This document shows, one piece after another, positions 9,290-18,412 of a stretch of 64,000 nt of DNA. The stretch covers positions 62,001 through 126,000 of the forward strand of contig JARBTX010000008.1 of the NCBI GenBank assembly GCA_029239975.1, written 5' to 3'. The position numbers and the translations under genes were made by a program. How positions within the stretch are numbered: the stretch's first letter is position 1; each line of letters begins with the position of its first letter. The notes beneath the pieces were generated by a model. The model had not been told where the DNA came from. It ran no database searches and worked only from the letters and a program-made list of their open reading frames with translations. This DNA comes from Anaerocolumna sp. (lineage in GTDB: Bacteria > Bacillota > Clostridia > Lachnospirales > Lachnospiraceae).

Positions 9290-11521
9290 TTATTTTTTAC
9301 GAAATTCATTGGGTGTTACACCATTTTCTTTCTTAAACACTCTGTAAAAATATGTGGAATTCGTATAGCCAACCTTACTAGCAATCTCATTTACTGACAA
9401 TTCTGTACTAATTAATAATTCTCTTGCCTTATTCATTCGTTTTCCTGCTAATACATCAATGATTGTACTCCCTGTATACTGTTTATATATTCGACACATA
9501 TATGCCGTAGACATACCAATTGTATCTGCCAGATAGTCAAGAGAAAAGAAGTCGTCTACATATTTTTCGTCTATAATACGATTGATTTTTCCAACAATTT
9601 GCTCTTGTTTCTCATTCTTTCTATTTTCAATTTCAATCTGAATTCGATCAAATAACTCATAGAATTTCTCATTTCTTATTTCTATCGTATCGACTTCCTC
9701 CATAAGATTAGAAAGAGCAAAAAATCCTACAAAAGAAGTTTCTGTACTATTCTTTTTAATTATTCTAACAACGTTGTCTATAGCAAATATTAAACGACTG
9801 ATTGCCATTTTATAAATGATAATAGGATACTGGTACGTTTGTGTTATGATATCCTGATAAATTTTTTTAGCTTCATCTGCTTTACCTAACATCAAACTTT
9901 CCATCAATTGCTTCTCTTTTTGATCAGGATATTCATAATGATAATCTGTTTTTACTTCAAACTCAGATAGGAATTTATGATAAGCTTCTCCATAGAAGAT
10001 ACTTTTTGATAACGTTTCTTCTATATTTTCATACATGGAATATAATTTATCTGGTTCTTCTTCTGTATTACTTACAATAACCGATATAGATATAGAAAAG
10101 TAATCCATTATAGTATGTTGCATTTGATTGATTTGAGTTTCCATATATTCTTTGGATATGGTGGTACCTACATTTAAGATCATCAAACTTTTATCATTTC
10201 CCATATCTAAATAATATGTTTTCGCCTTTTCACCCAGTAATTCATTTAATATATTGAATGCAGCAAATTTAAATGCCTGTATATCTGACGCACTGTTCGT
10301 CTCTAATAATGTTTTATGCCTATCTACATGTAGACATAATAAAATTAATTTATTTTCTTTAGAGAATTCCATACCCACTAACGATAGTAAATCTCTTCCC
10401 GTCTTACGATTTCCTTTGCTATCCTGTCCACCGTTTTCTAATAATTCCACTAGCTTCCTTTTATTCGATACCATCTCTAATTGACGATTTTCACTTTGTA
10501 GATTTTTCACATCCATAGACAAAGATTGAATTGGCAAACTTAATTTCTTTGAAAAGATATGTGCTACTAATCCACCAACTAATGCAATTAATATAGTTAT
10601 CATGATACAGATTGCCTGCATCTTATTCACCTGAGCCAATAAGATATGGTAATCAATTATGCTGATATATCTCCAATGATGCTTGTCTTCACTTGTAAAT
10701 ATAACAATTGACTTGTTACCATCGATTTCCGTTAGAAAGTATCCAGACTCTTCCTTCCAGGTTTTTCTCTCAGGATCAAAATAACGTTGAAGCTTCTCTG
10801 TTACTAAAAACTGATCCGAATTAGAATATATCACTGTATCATTCTGATCTACCACCAAAGAGGTACCATTTAAATCATCTTGATTTTCTTCTTGAAAAAG
10901 GTATTCGGATTCCAAGTTTAGCATAACAACATCACTACGATTGCTATTATTAAATGTATTATACATCATATATGAGTATACATTCTTAGTATAAGTATCA
11001 TTTACTTGATAATATCTTGGCACTGGAATAAATGGTAAATATTCAGTACAATTATTGATCATATGAACAGCCGATTGATCAAAAAATTCGCCATCGTTTT
11101 TATCATAATCCACTCTCCATGGCCGAACTAAATCTGATTCGTTGGTAACACTATAGATTCTATTATTGTTCCTATTATAGATATATATGGAATCCACATT
11201 AGGAACGGTAGCTAAATAATAACGTAATTGTATGAAGGCTGTGTTTTCATCAATAGCATCAACACTCGCAAAGGTACGTAACTTTTTTATAGAAATATCA
11301 TTATATATTTGAAATAATGTACTTAAAGCTATATTAGACAGTTTTGTGATACGCGCTGACTCATTTTCCATCTTTTCAAGTTTCGCTTTATATTCATGTT
11401 TCATAAGAATGGATTGGAAATTAACATAAAGAATCGTTGATGTTAAAAAGATAGCTATGACTACACAAAATATCATAGTGATATATAATTTTAGATGAAG
11501 CCTACCATCTTTTTTATTCAT
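9290..11521 (-). CDS. Membrane-anchored AraC-family regulator (second of a tandem pair)
   Basis: A 743-residue paralogue of the neighbouring regulator, with the same plan: N-terminal membrane helix (LYITMIFCVVIAIFLTSTIL), an extracellular sensor of about 270 residues, a second membrane helix near residue 300, a cytoplasmic linker and a C-terminal double helix-turn-helix ending ENGVTPNEFRKK. The ORF track begins 29 codons early; the ATG at 11521 (MNKKDGRL) has GGAGGAA upstream and is the better start. Shared stretches such as TSTILYVNFQSILMKHEY and FAAFNILNELLGE show recent duplication. The sensor halves differ most, which suggests that the two copies sense different ligands or compete for the same promoter. 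Confidence 0.88.
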   Translation of the reverse strand: MNKKDGRLHLKLYITMIFCVVIAIFLTSTILYVNFQSILMKHEYKAKLEKMENESARITKLSNIALSTLFQIYNDISIKKLRTFASVDAIDENTAFIQLRYYLATVPNVDSIYIYNRNNNRIYSVTNESDLVRPWRVDYDKNDGEFFDQSAVHMINNCTEYLPFIPVPRYYQVNDTYTKNVYSYMMYNTFNNSNRSDVVMLNLESEYLFQEENQDDLNGTSLVVDQNDTVIYSNSDQFLVTEKLQRYFDPERKTWKEESGYFLTEIDGNKSIVIFTSEDKHHWRYISIIDYHILLAQVNKMQAICIMITILIALVGGLVAHIFSKKLSLPIQSLSMDVKNLQSENRQLEMVSNKRKLVELLENGGQDSKGNRKTGRDLLSLVGMEFSKENKLILLCLHVDRHKTLLETNSASDIQAFKFAAFNILNELLGEKAKTYYLDMGNDKSLMILNVGTTISKEYMETQINQMQHTIMDYFSISISVIVSNTEEEPDKLYSMYENIEETLSKSIFYGEAYHKFLSEFEVKTDYHYEYPDQKEKQLMESLMLGKADEAKKIYQDIITQTYQYPIIIYKMAISRLIFAIDNVVRIIKKNSTETSFVGFFALSNLMEEVDTIEIRNEKFYELFDRIQIEIENRKNEKQEQIVGKINRIIDEKYVDDFFSLDYLADTIGMSTAYMCRIYKQYTGSTIIDVLAGKRMNKARELLISTELSVNEIASKVGYTNSTYFYRVFKKENGVTPNEFRKK

Positions 11522-11768
11522 TCCCAATTGTTCCTCCGAATTTTTATTACTAAATGTAACCTTATATCCTAACACATTATAGCAGTTTAAAATAATATTT
11601 CGCAACACATTAATTGTACCAGATTGGTTATATCATATTTTCTTGACCTATTTGGACAAAATTAAATTATATTTTACTTTTAATTCAAAAATCAAACGTA
11701 AAATCTGAACTCTATTAGAAATTTGTCATATAATTAATATTAAATGATAAAAAAATAAGGAGTTAAGT

Positions 11769-12110
11769 ATGGAACTTGGTGAATTTGCTGCTAATTATCC
11801 TGAATTATATGCAATGTTAGAAGAAGATATCAGATATTATATAGCAGAAAACAATATGAACGGAGACGAGTCTCTTAGTGCATGGGACGATATGATTGAT
11901 AGTATTCTAAATAAGTATGAGCAGGATAATTATTACGGATTCAATATGGAAGATGTTATGTCTCAACAAATGCCTTTTGATGGCTTTATGGGTAGGGATA
12001 GGGACTTTAGATTCCGCCGTCGTCGCCGCCGTTTCCGCGACTTTAATATAAGAGATATCATCAGACTTTTATTCTTAAGACAATTATTTGATAGAAGACG
12101 CCGCCATTAA
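11769..12110 (+). CDS. Small protein with acidic N-terminal part and arginine-rich tail
   Basis: 113 residues, family not recognised. Residues 1-60 are acidic and probably helical (MELGEFAANYPELYAMLEED). Residues 75-113 are very basic (RFRRRRRRFRDF and a RRRRH end) around a hydrophobic amphipathic stretch (IRDIIRLLFLRQLF). There is no signal peptide. AAGGAG lies at good spacing before the ATG, and a strong terminator follows, so it is a monocistronic, expressed-looking gene. The tail could bind nucleic acid, acidic polymers or a membrane face, but that is inference only. Confidence 0.75.
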   Translation: MELGEFAANYPELYAMLEEDIRYYIAENNMNGDESLSAWDDMIDSILNKYEQDNYYGFNMEDVMSQQMPFDGFMGRDRDFRFRRRRRRFRDFNIRDIIRLLFLRQLFDRRRRH

Positions 12111-12150
12111 TTAATATATTTTCACCAAATGTTTTTTTATTGAAATTATT

Positions 12151-12187
12151 AATAAGCACTCTACCATTCTCAGATAGAGTGCTTATT
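12151..12187. terminator. Bidirectional terminator
   Basis: A perfect 13-bp stem (AATAAGCACTCTA/TAGAGTGCTTATT) between the convergent arginine-rich protein gene and the DUF2264 gene. Isolated half copies of the same arm occur near 33092 and 45386, without partners. Confidence 0.8.
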
Positions 12188-12213
12188 GTAATATATAATT
12201 AATTTTTTTGATT

Positions 12214-14250
12214 TTATAACTGCAGATTTCCTTCCATTCCTTCAAACTCTATTACCTTTTTACTCTTATCTTTCATCGTAATATGAATAGGTCCAAAACC
12301 TCCACAGTTCTCTTTATCAGTATACTCTATGGAATGAATTGGGAAAATCTCATCTTTTGTGAAATCCTCTAGGCTCTCTTTTGTAATTACCTGAGAGATT
12401 AAAACATAAGGTTCATAACCATACTTTTTTTCCCTGGTAAGTTTCGCATACGCCACAATGGACTTTTCAGAATCCGGATTGGTTCCTGTACTAGGAAGGA
12501 AGTTAATCTCATCCCAACCATCATATATAGTCATAGCCAATTGCTTCTCTTTTCCATTAAAGTCATGACCTTTTAAAATAATTGCTTTTGCATTTCCATT
12601 TTCTAAACGAATTATTTCTGTCCCATTGTCTGGAAATCCATAGGCTCCAATGGTCAACGAGATTGGTGCTTGAAAGAGTCTTAATTTATCAATCCGAACA
12701 ATTCCGTTTGGAACTACGAAATCTGCTAAATTGATGGCTTGCATCCAGTGACACTCTCTAAATAAATCATAGTTAAAAAATTGTCTTCTATATAGAACGC
12801 TCTCCTTCTCTCCATGCCAGAAGGTCACATTACATTTCTCATATCTTTTAGAACCAAGATCCGTTAATACATACTGCTGTGATTCCACATCTAAACTTGG
12901 AGCTGATTCCCATGGGTATTTACTATTATAGCTTAGCTTGGAGTAATTCCACATTCCATGTACATCACCATTGTTCTTAACCACTTTACCTGTACGAAGA
13001 ATTGTCTCTCCATTAGCACCATGATTGGAAAAGCATAATGCAGGACCGTTTAACGTTGTCACCTTCGTTTCCTTCTCACCAAGGTTTTCCCAGCTTCCGT
13101 TGTTCTCCGTTGCAGTCCAAAAAGGGTGATTTTCTGGCAGATGCAGACAAAGAAATGCCTTACCCAACCAGAAAGGGGATTCCGCACAAGAATAACCTTG
13201 CACCAATGGAGTAAATTGACCATAAAATCCTAAGGTTGGTACCCCTTTATATAAGAAATCTTCTCTCGTTAAAAACTGAAGCAGAGAACCAGACGAAATT
13301 CGCCTTGCAAGCCCTGGGTTAACAACAGAGTTATTTAGCATACAGTTCCCATCAAAAGCACTAGTTGCTGCATTTCTATAAATATTGCTTCTACCCCACA
13401 TATTAGTGAAACCATCACGATCAAAAAAGTCTGCATAAGTTTCCATCAATTGATTAGAATTTTCTTCAAACTTACTTGCTAGATAAGGTTCATTCTCATA
13501 GCCATACCACTGATTCCAAATAGGTGCATAAACATTAAATGCCCAGCAAGAATAGTAATCAAAGGATTGACCATCTCGGTACCAACCATCACCCACATAG
13601 TAATTTAATATTGCTTGCCCATGATTTCTCATGATATCTTGATCAATAGGATAACCTTCCTTATAAAGGAATGCCAAATCAAGCATGTTGAATAATCGCC
13701 AGTTCTGCGGAACTGTATTTCCATGGCCATAACCTGTTAGAAAGTCAGCTATAATGTCTTTCTCGGCTTTCGTATAAGTATCCCAGATTTCTTCTTTACA
13801 GTTTTGTAAGCAAATAACCAAAGCACAGGTTTCTACTGTCTGTTGAAATGATCTATGCTTATTCCCTGTTAAACGTTGGAGTTCTTCATAACTTCCCACC
13901 GAATTGATATCACCTGGAGTACAAGCTCTCAAAACCTGTGACTTATAATAATCTCTAATATTATAACCATCGATGGTTAACTCAGGATTAATATGAATTA
14001 ATGGTGCTGCAATGAAAAAGGATCTAGCTAATCCTTCAAAAAGTTCTGCTTTTAACTGTTCTATCTTACTATCTTCTCTAGGATAAGAAATATGAGTTTC
14101 CTTCCTAGGCATGATAACAGGATCATCTATAGATTTAATATTTTGAAATATACCTGTTAGTAAATACTCACCAGCCTCTATCCATGTCTCTCTGGTTAAT
14201 CCTGTATAAGGACTAAGGGTAAAATCTAATTTTTTCGGTTGAAATGCCAT
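12214..14250 (-). CDS. DUF2264 domain protein
   Basis: A 678-residue cytoplasmic protein that fits the DUF2264 family over its length (N-terminal SPYTGLTRETWIEAGEYLL, central LFNMLDLAFLYKEGYPID, RDGQSFDYYSCWAFNVYAP). Family members have an alpha/alpha-toroid-like first half and a beta-rich second half and sit beside uronide or polysaccharide-lyase genes; no activity is firmly known to me. It lies 26 bp downstream of the GH88 gene on the same strand, so the pair is co-transcribed and probably handles products of the same acidic glycan. A short decayed copy of this gene lies at 33442-33545. Confidence 0.85.
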   Translation of the reverse strand: MAFQPKKLDFTLSPYTGLTRETWIEAGEYLLTGIFQNIKSIDDPVIMPRKETHISYPREDSKIEQLKAELFEGLARSFFIAAPLIHINPELTIDGYNIRDYYKSQVLRACTPGDINSVGSYEELQRLTGNKHRSFQQTVETCALVICLQNCKEEIWDTYTKAEKDIIADFLTGYGHGNTVPQNWRLFNMLDLAFLYKEGYPIDQDIMRNHGQAILNYYVGDGWYRDGQSFDYYSCWAFNVYAPIWNQWYGYENEPYLASKFEENSNQLMETYADFFDRDGFTNMWGRSNIYRNAATSAFDGNCMLNNSVVNPGLARRISSGSLLQFLTREDFLYKGVPTLGFYGQFTPLVQGYSCAESPFWLGKAFLCLHLPENHPFWTATENNGSWENLGEKETKVTTLNGPALCFSNHGANGETILRTGKVVKNNGDVHGMWNYSKLSYNSKYPWESAPSLDVESQQYVLTDLGSKRYEKCNVTFWHGEKESVLYRRQFFNYDLFRECHWMQAINLADFVVPNGIVRIDKLRLFQAPISLTIGAYGFPDNGTEIIRLENGNAKAIILKGHDFNGKEKQLAMTIYDGWDEINFLPSTGTNPDSEKSIVAYAKLTREKKYGYEPYVLISQVITKESLEDFTKDEIFPIHSIEYTDKENCGGFGPIHITMKDKSKKVIEFEGMEGNLQL

Positions 14251-14276
14251 TTATTTCACCACTCCTCTCCTTTGTT

Positions 14277-15407
14277 TTACCAGATAAATAGTTCCTGACC
14301 AGTTAACTTCCATATTGCTTCAATAAAAAAATAATCACCATATATAATCGCAAATTCATGCTTCTCATCATGATATGCTGCAGTGCAGTTTTCCACTATA
14401 TTATCTGTATTCGTATCCCAGTTACATCGATTGGCTTCTAGTGATTTTAATAATTTTAATGCGTTATTATAATAGATATGCTTCTCATGTTCTGTAACAT
14501 ATTTTTCGATTTCAAGTAATCCACAGGCTGCAATCACGGACGCACAAGAGTCTTCAATCCATGGATCTTGTGGTTGTCTAAAATCTACTGGGATTAGACC
14601 GTTATCTGGTATATTAGCGATAAAATAATTTGCAATTCGTTTGGCTGCATCTAAGTATCTTGTATTCTTAGTATGTATATAACTTAAAGCAAAACCATAG
14701 ATTGCCCATGCTTGTCCTCTTGTCCAAGAAGATCCTTCTTCATAACCTTGCCCACCATAGGTTCTAACCATCTCACCGGTATTAGGATTAAATTCTACAA
14801 TATGATTGACAGAACCATCTCCCCTTATGAAATATTTTTCAGCTGTATCAGCATGAATGGTAGCTATCTGCATAAATCTAGGATCTTTCGTTTCTTCATA
14901 AGCCCAATAAAGTAGTGGCAGGTTCATCATACAATCGATTATTGCCCACCCTATGGTTTTACCCGGTACATTTTCATTCCAAGCACGTATAAATCGTCCA
15001 ACTGGATTAAATCGTCCTGCCAAATCGTTGGCTGCTAAAAGGCCTCTGTTACGAGATTCCTGGTTACCTGTTAGACGATAATGTGCAATGGCTGTTGTTA
15101 ACCACTTAAAACCACTATCATGGTCCATGCCCATAGCATTCATCAGGTTTTGATCTAACTTTCTCTCAGTATCCAGAGCATTTTCCTTATAGATGTCTTC
15201 TTTAGTGGCATTGTACAGCTGCCACATCATACCACCCCAGAAACCATTGGTCCACCAACAAACATTTTCCACAGACATATCATTAAACAAACCGTCCACT
15301 GTAGTATACGGTATTTTATTCTGATTCCTGACTGCTACAATGCTAACCTTTTCCCGTATTTTCTTTGCTACCTCTTCTGCCCAATTCTTATCTTTTACTC
15401 GATCCAA
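14277..15407 (-). CDS. GH88 unsaturated glucuronyl hydrolase
   Basis: A 376-residue cytoplasmic GH88 enzyme that hydrates the double bond of 4,5-unsaturated uronic acids at the non-reducing end of lyase products and so releases the sugar. The two catalytic aspartates of the Bacillus enzyme (Asp88 and Asp149, 61 apart) correspond to Asp97 in MDHDSGF and Asp158 in IIDCMMNLPLLYW, also 61 apart. The motif SSWTRGQAWAIYGFAL is typical for the family. It is the first gene of a two-gene operon with DUF2264 and is divergent from an AraC regulator, which is the likely control. Its product feeds the KduI-KduD-KdgK-Eda route encoded 6-10 kb away. Confidence 0.92.
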   Translation of the reverse strand: MDRVKDKNWAEEVAKKIREKVSIVAVRNQNKIPYTTVDGLFNDMSVENVCWWTNGFWGGMMWQLYNATKEDIYKENALDTERKLDQNLMNAMGMDHDSGFKWLTTAIAHYRLTGNQESRNRGLLAANDLAGRFNPVGRFIRAWNENVPGKTIGWAIIDCMMNLPLLYWAYEETKDPRFMQIATIHADTAEKYFIRGDGSVNHIVEFNPNTGEMVRTYGGQGYEEGSSWTRGQAWAIYGFALSYIHTKNTRYLDAAKRIANYFIANIPDNGLIPVDFRQPQDPWIEDSCASVIAACGLLEIEKYVTEHEKHIYYNNALKLLKSLEANRCNWDTNTDNIVENCTAAYHDEKHEFAIIYGDYFFIEAIWKLTGQELFIW

Positions 15408-15621
15408 TACACTTTCCTCCTTAATATTAATATATAATTAGTGTGATTTTGTTCGTACAAAATGCTATTGAAGTAATAAGATTAAGGCTTCCTAGACCCA
15501 ATTTTACCAATAGATCATTTTGCAGTATTATGTTTTCTATTATACCTAATTGAAATATACAAATTAATAGCTTATAATGTTATATACTAACCTTTTCTGC
15601 TATTATTTATGGAGGATACCT

Positions 15622-16401
15622 ATGTTTACTGTAACCAACGGAGGATATAATGCAAGGCACCCGAAAACCTTTTTAATGTCCCGGCCTAAGGGTTTAAATA
15701 ACTATTTATTACTTATCATTAAGACACATGGCATTTTTGAGATTGATGGTTTAACCTTTGTTGCAGAACCAGGCAGTGCTGTTATTATTGACCGCAATAC
15801 ACCGTACCAATATTATAATCCTGATGGGGAATATGCTGACGATTGGATGCATTTTGAATGTTCTGATGATCAATTCTTTAAAAGCTCGGGAATTATTTTT
15901 AATGTGGTTTTTTCTTTGCGCAATCCATCAAAATTCACTTTATATATAGAACAAATCTTATGGGAAAGAAACTATACTCCGGAAAAATATCGATATGATA
16001 ATGTAAGTATGCTTTTTCATGTACTCATTAATAATTTAATACTTGCCTATCAGGAAAAGAATATCTCTCACATTAACAGCCCCTATTATACCAAATTACA
16101 AAATGTAAGACTTACCCTGCAGGCAGCACCTTATGAAAAATATTCACCAAAAATTATTTCGGAACAATTAGGAATCAGTGCTTCCTACTTCCAACATTTA
16201 TATACAACCATCTTTGGAATCTCTTTTCAATGCGACTTAATCAATATACGAATGGAATATGCAAAGAATTTGGTAAAAACAACGAACCTGACCATTGAAC
16301 AAATCTCTGAGATGTGCGGATACTCAAATGAAGTACACTTCTATCGCCAATTCCGAAAAAAAGTGGATATGACTCCTGCTGCGTATAGAAGGAGTCAATA
16401 A
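15622..16401 (+). CDS. Cupin-type AraC family regulator
   Basis: 259 residues: an N-terminal AraC sugar-binding cupin (about 20-110, with PGSAVIIDRNTPYQYYNP) and a C-terminal double helix-turn-helix (about 165-259, MCGYSNEVHFYRQFRKKVDMTP). The ORF track begins 15 codons too early; the ATG at 15622 has GGAGG six bases upstream. It is divergent from the GH88-DUF2264 operon and probably activates it. It is a paralogue of the regulator at 35426, which sits in the same position relative to the GH2 gene. Confidence 0.9.
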   Translation: MFTVTNGGYNARHPKTFLMSRPKGLNNYLLLIIKTHGIFEIDGLTFVAEPGSAVIIDRNTPYQYYNPDGEYADDWMHFECSDDQFFKSSGIIFNVVFSLRNPSKFTLYIEQILWERNYTPEKYRYDNVSMLFHVLINNLILAYQEKNISHINSPYYTKLQNVRLTLQAAPYEKYSPKIISEQLGISASYFQHLYTTIFGISFQCDLINIRMEYAKNLVKTTNLTIEQISEMCGYSNEVHFYRQFRKKVDMTPAAYRRSQ

Positions 16402-16420
16402 ATTGAAAAGCTTACATTAA

Positions 16421-16448
16421 AAAAAAGAGAACTTGCGTCCTCTTTTTT
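16421..16448 (+). terminator. Intrinsic terminator of the AraC regulator
   Basis: Stem AAAAAAGAG/CTCTTTTTT with a loop of about 10 bases, ending in a T-run on the plus strand, 20 bp after the stop codon. Confidence 0.75.
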
Positions 16449-16467
16449 AACCTAATTATTATAACGT

Positions 16468-16510
16468 AAAAAACCTTCCCTTTACTTTGGAAAGTATCGG
16501 AAGGTTTTTT
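16468..16510. terminator. Bidirectional terminator between AraC and GntR genes
   Basis: A perfect 12-bp stem AAAAAACCTTCC/GGAAGGTTTTTT with a T-run on either strand. It lies between the two convergent regulator genes. Confidence 0.8.
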
Positions 16511-16615
16511 ACATTTTTCTACAGCCACCACCCTGTGGTGATGATTGCCTTATTTGATTTTATGATTTTATATTCTGAAAACATTCAAATGTTTTGTAAC
16601 AACATAGGGGTATAC

Positions 16616-17308
16616 CTATGCTTCAAAACTATCCTCAAAATAGTCTTTGTAATTTATTTCAATATGAGGTTTCATACGTTCTATACTATAACTTAAATGT
16701 TCTTTCAACACTTCAGCTAATCCAACTTTGTCTTTGTTTTGTATCATTTCAAATATTCTTTTATGATCTTTAATAATTCGAGCAAAATTAGTTTCGGTTT
16801 CAAAATCAAGTTTTCGAAATCTTGTATAATGCACCTGTGCATCTTGTATGATTTCCCATATTTTCATCATGCCGGTCACTTCAAACCAGACTGCATGCAT
16901 CTGTAAATCCAGTTGATAAAACATTTCTGGTGTAAAATCTTTTTCTAATATAATTGCTTCTTGTTTTCGAATCATGTAACGTACATCTTCTAAAATCATA
17001 GGAGTAGTAATATCTATAAAATCGCATATTACGTTCGTTTCAACTGCTATTCTCATATAAATCAACTGTTTTATTTCACTCATATTTAATTTTGTTACAT
17101 ATGTACCATGATATGGCATTGTTGCAACAAAACCTTGTTCCTGAAGACGCCACAATGCATCCCTTACCGGTGTTCTCGATACATTAAATTTCTTACAGAT
17201 TTCATTTTCACTAATTGCTTGTCCGGGAACTAACTCCAAACCAAGAATCTCACTTTTTAACTCTTCATAAACTACGTAACTAAGATTTTTAGTTTCCGAT
17301 TTACTCAT
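16616..17308 (-). CDS. GntR family regulator (FCD subgroup)
   Basis: 230 residues. The N-terminal winged helix (about 10-75) has the GntR pattern ENEICKKFNVSRTPVRDALWRLQ and a HGTYVTKL wing. The C-terminal all-helical FCD domain (about 85-220) carries the scattered Asp/His ligands usual for metal-assisted carboxylate binding. FCD regulators of this size control uronate and ulosonate genes (UxuR, ExuR, LldR type). It lies downstream of the kdu operon, past a terminator. Members often bind TNGT-N-ACNA palindromes, so it is the best local candidate for the TTGTATACAA boxes before kduI; this pairing is inference. Confidence 0.88.
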   Translation of the reverse strand: MSKSETKNLSYVVYEELKSEILGLELVPGQAISENEICKKFNVSRTPVRDALWRLQEQGFVATMPYHGTYVTKLNMSEIKQLIYMRIAVETNVICDFIDITTPMILEDVRYMIRKQEAIILEKDFTPEMFYQLDLQMHAVWFEVTGMMKIWEIIQDAQVHYTRFRKLDFETETNFARIIKDHKRIFEMIQNKDKVGLAEVLKEHLSYSIERMKPHIEINYKDYFEDSFEA

Positions 17309-17546
17309 ACTTTATACACTCTCCTATCTTAGGTATTTTATCACACTTGGTTAATCCTAACAATCATCTTTTTAAAAACCTTATTAATTTTATAAAATTA
17401 TTCATCCGTACAAATTCATACTCATAAACAACTTTATACGTTAAAAGATTCTTAATATTAATCATAACCATCCTTTTCAGAGTGCATATAATACGACATA
17501 AACTCTGGTATAATCGCTTTCATATAATAGATCTGAAAATCGAGTA

Positions 17547-17576
17547 GGAGCAAAGAATTTAATCATTCTTTGCTCC
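17547..17576 (-). terminator. Terminator-like hairpin after the kdu operon
   Basis: A perfect 12-bp stem GGAGCAAAGAAT/ATTCTTTGCTCC with a six-base loop, 24 bp downstream of the kduD stop. The T-run on the minus strand is weak. Confidence 0.65.
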
Positions 17577-17599
17577 AAGGATAATACTATAGTATAGAC

Positions 17600-18385
17600 T
17601 TATTCCGGTTGCTTACCAATATAAGCCAAAATACCTCCATCTACATATAACACATGTCCATTTACAAAATTTGATGCATCAGAAGCTAAGAATACAGCTG
17701 GTCCCATTAAATCTTCCGGTGTTCCCCAACGTCCTGCAGGTGTTTTTGCAATGATAAAATCATTAAAAGGATTTCCTTTTACACGTAAAGGTTCTGTTTG
17801 TGGTGTAGCAATGTATCCTGGTCCAATACCATTACATTGAATGTTTGAAGCACCATATTCAGAGCAGATGTTTTTCGTTAACATCTTTAAACCACCTTTT
17901 GCTGCAGCGTAAGCAGATACTGTTTCACGTCCAAGCTCACTCATAAGGGAACATATGTTGATGATTTTACCATGACCTTTTTTAATCATGCTTGGAATAA
18001 CTGCTTTTGATAATATAAATGGTGCATTAAGATCAACATCAATAACTTGTCTGAAGTCAGCAGCCGTCATTTCACACATTGGAATTCTTTTGATAATTCC
18101 AGCGTTATTTACTAGAATATCAATTACACCTACTTCTTGCTCAATCTTTGCAATCATCTCAGTTACCATATCTTCATTTGTTACATCACATACATAACCA
18201 TATGCTTTTATTCCAAGTTCTTGATAGGAAGCGATTCCTTTATCGACTAACTCTTGTTTCATATCATTAAAACAAATAGTTGCACCTGCTTTCGCATAAG
18301 CACTTGCAATAGCAAAACCTATTCCATAGGATGCTCCTGTAATTAATGCTATTTTTCCTTCTAACGAAAATTGATTCATTTCCAT
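17600..18385 (-). CDS. kduD: SDR oxidoreductase, KduD / gluconate 5-dehydrogenase type
   Basis: 261 residues, classical short-chain dehydrogenase: NAD(P) loop TGASYGIGFA, NNAG motif (LVNNAGI), catalytic Ser in ICSLMSE and Tyr-x-x-x-Lys in SAYAAAKGG, and the GPGYIATP and VLYVDGG signatures. Alone it could be a gluconate 5-dehydrogenase (IdnO/GNO type). Placed as the last gene of an operon that starts with kduI and holds a TRAP transporter, it more likely reduces 2,5-diketo-3-deoxygluconate to 2-keto-3-deoxygluconate (KduD role). The start at MEMNQ is preceded by a GGAAGGGA-like ribosome binding site. It begins 27 bp after dctM. Confidence 0.82.
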   Translation of the reverse strand: MEMNQFSLEGKIALITGASYGIGFAIASAYAKAGATICFNDMKQELVDKGIASYQELGIKAYGYVCDVTNEDMVTEMIAKIEQEVGVIDILVNNAGIIKRIPMCEMTAADFRQVIDVDLNAPFILSKAVIPSMIKKGHGKIINICSLMSELGRETVSAYAAAKGGLKMLTKNICSEYGASNIQCNGIGPGYIATPQTEPLRVKGNPFNDFIIAKTPAGRWGTPEDLMGPAVFLASDASNFVNGHVLYVDGGILAYIGKQPE

Positions 18386-18412
18386 ATTAAATCCCTTCCT
18401 TATTTCTATATT

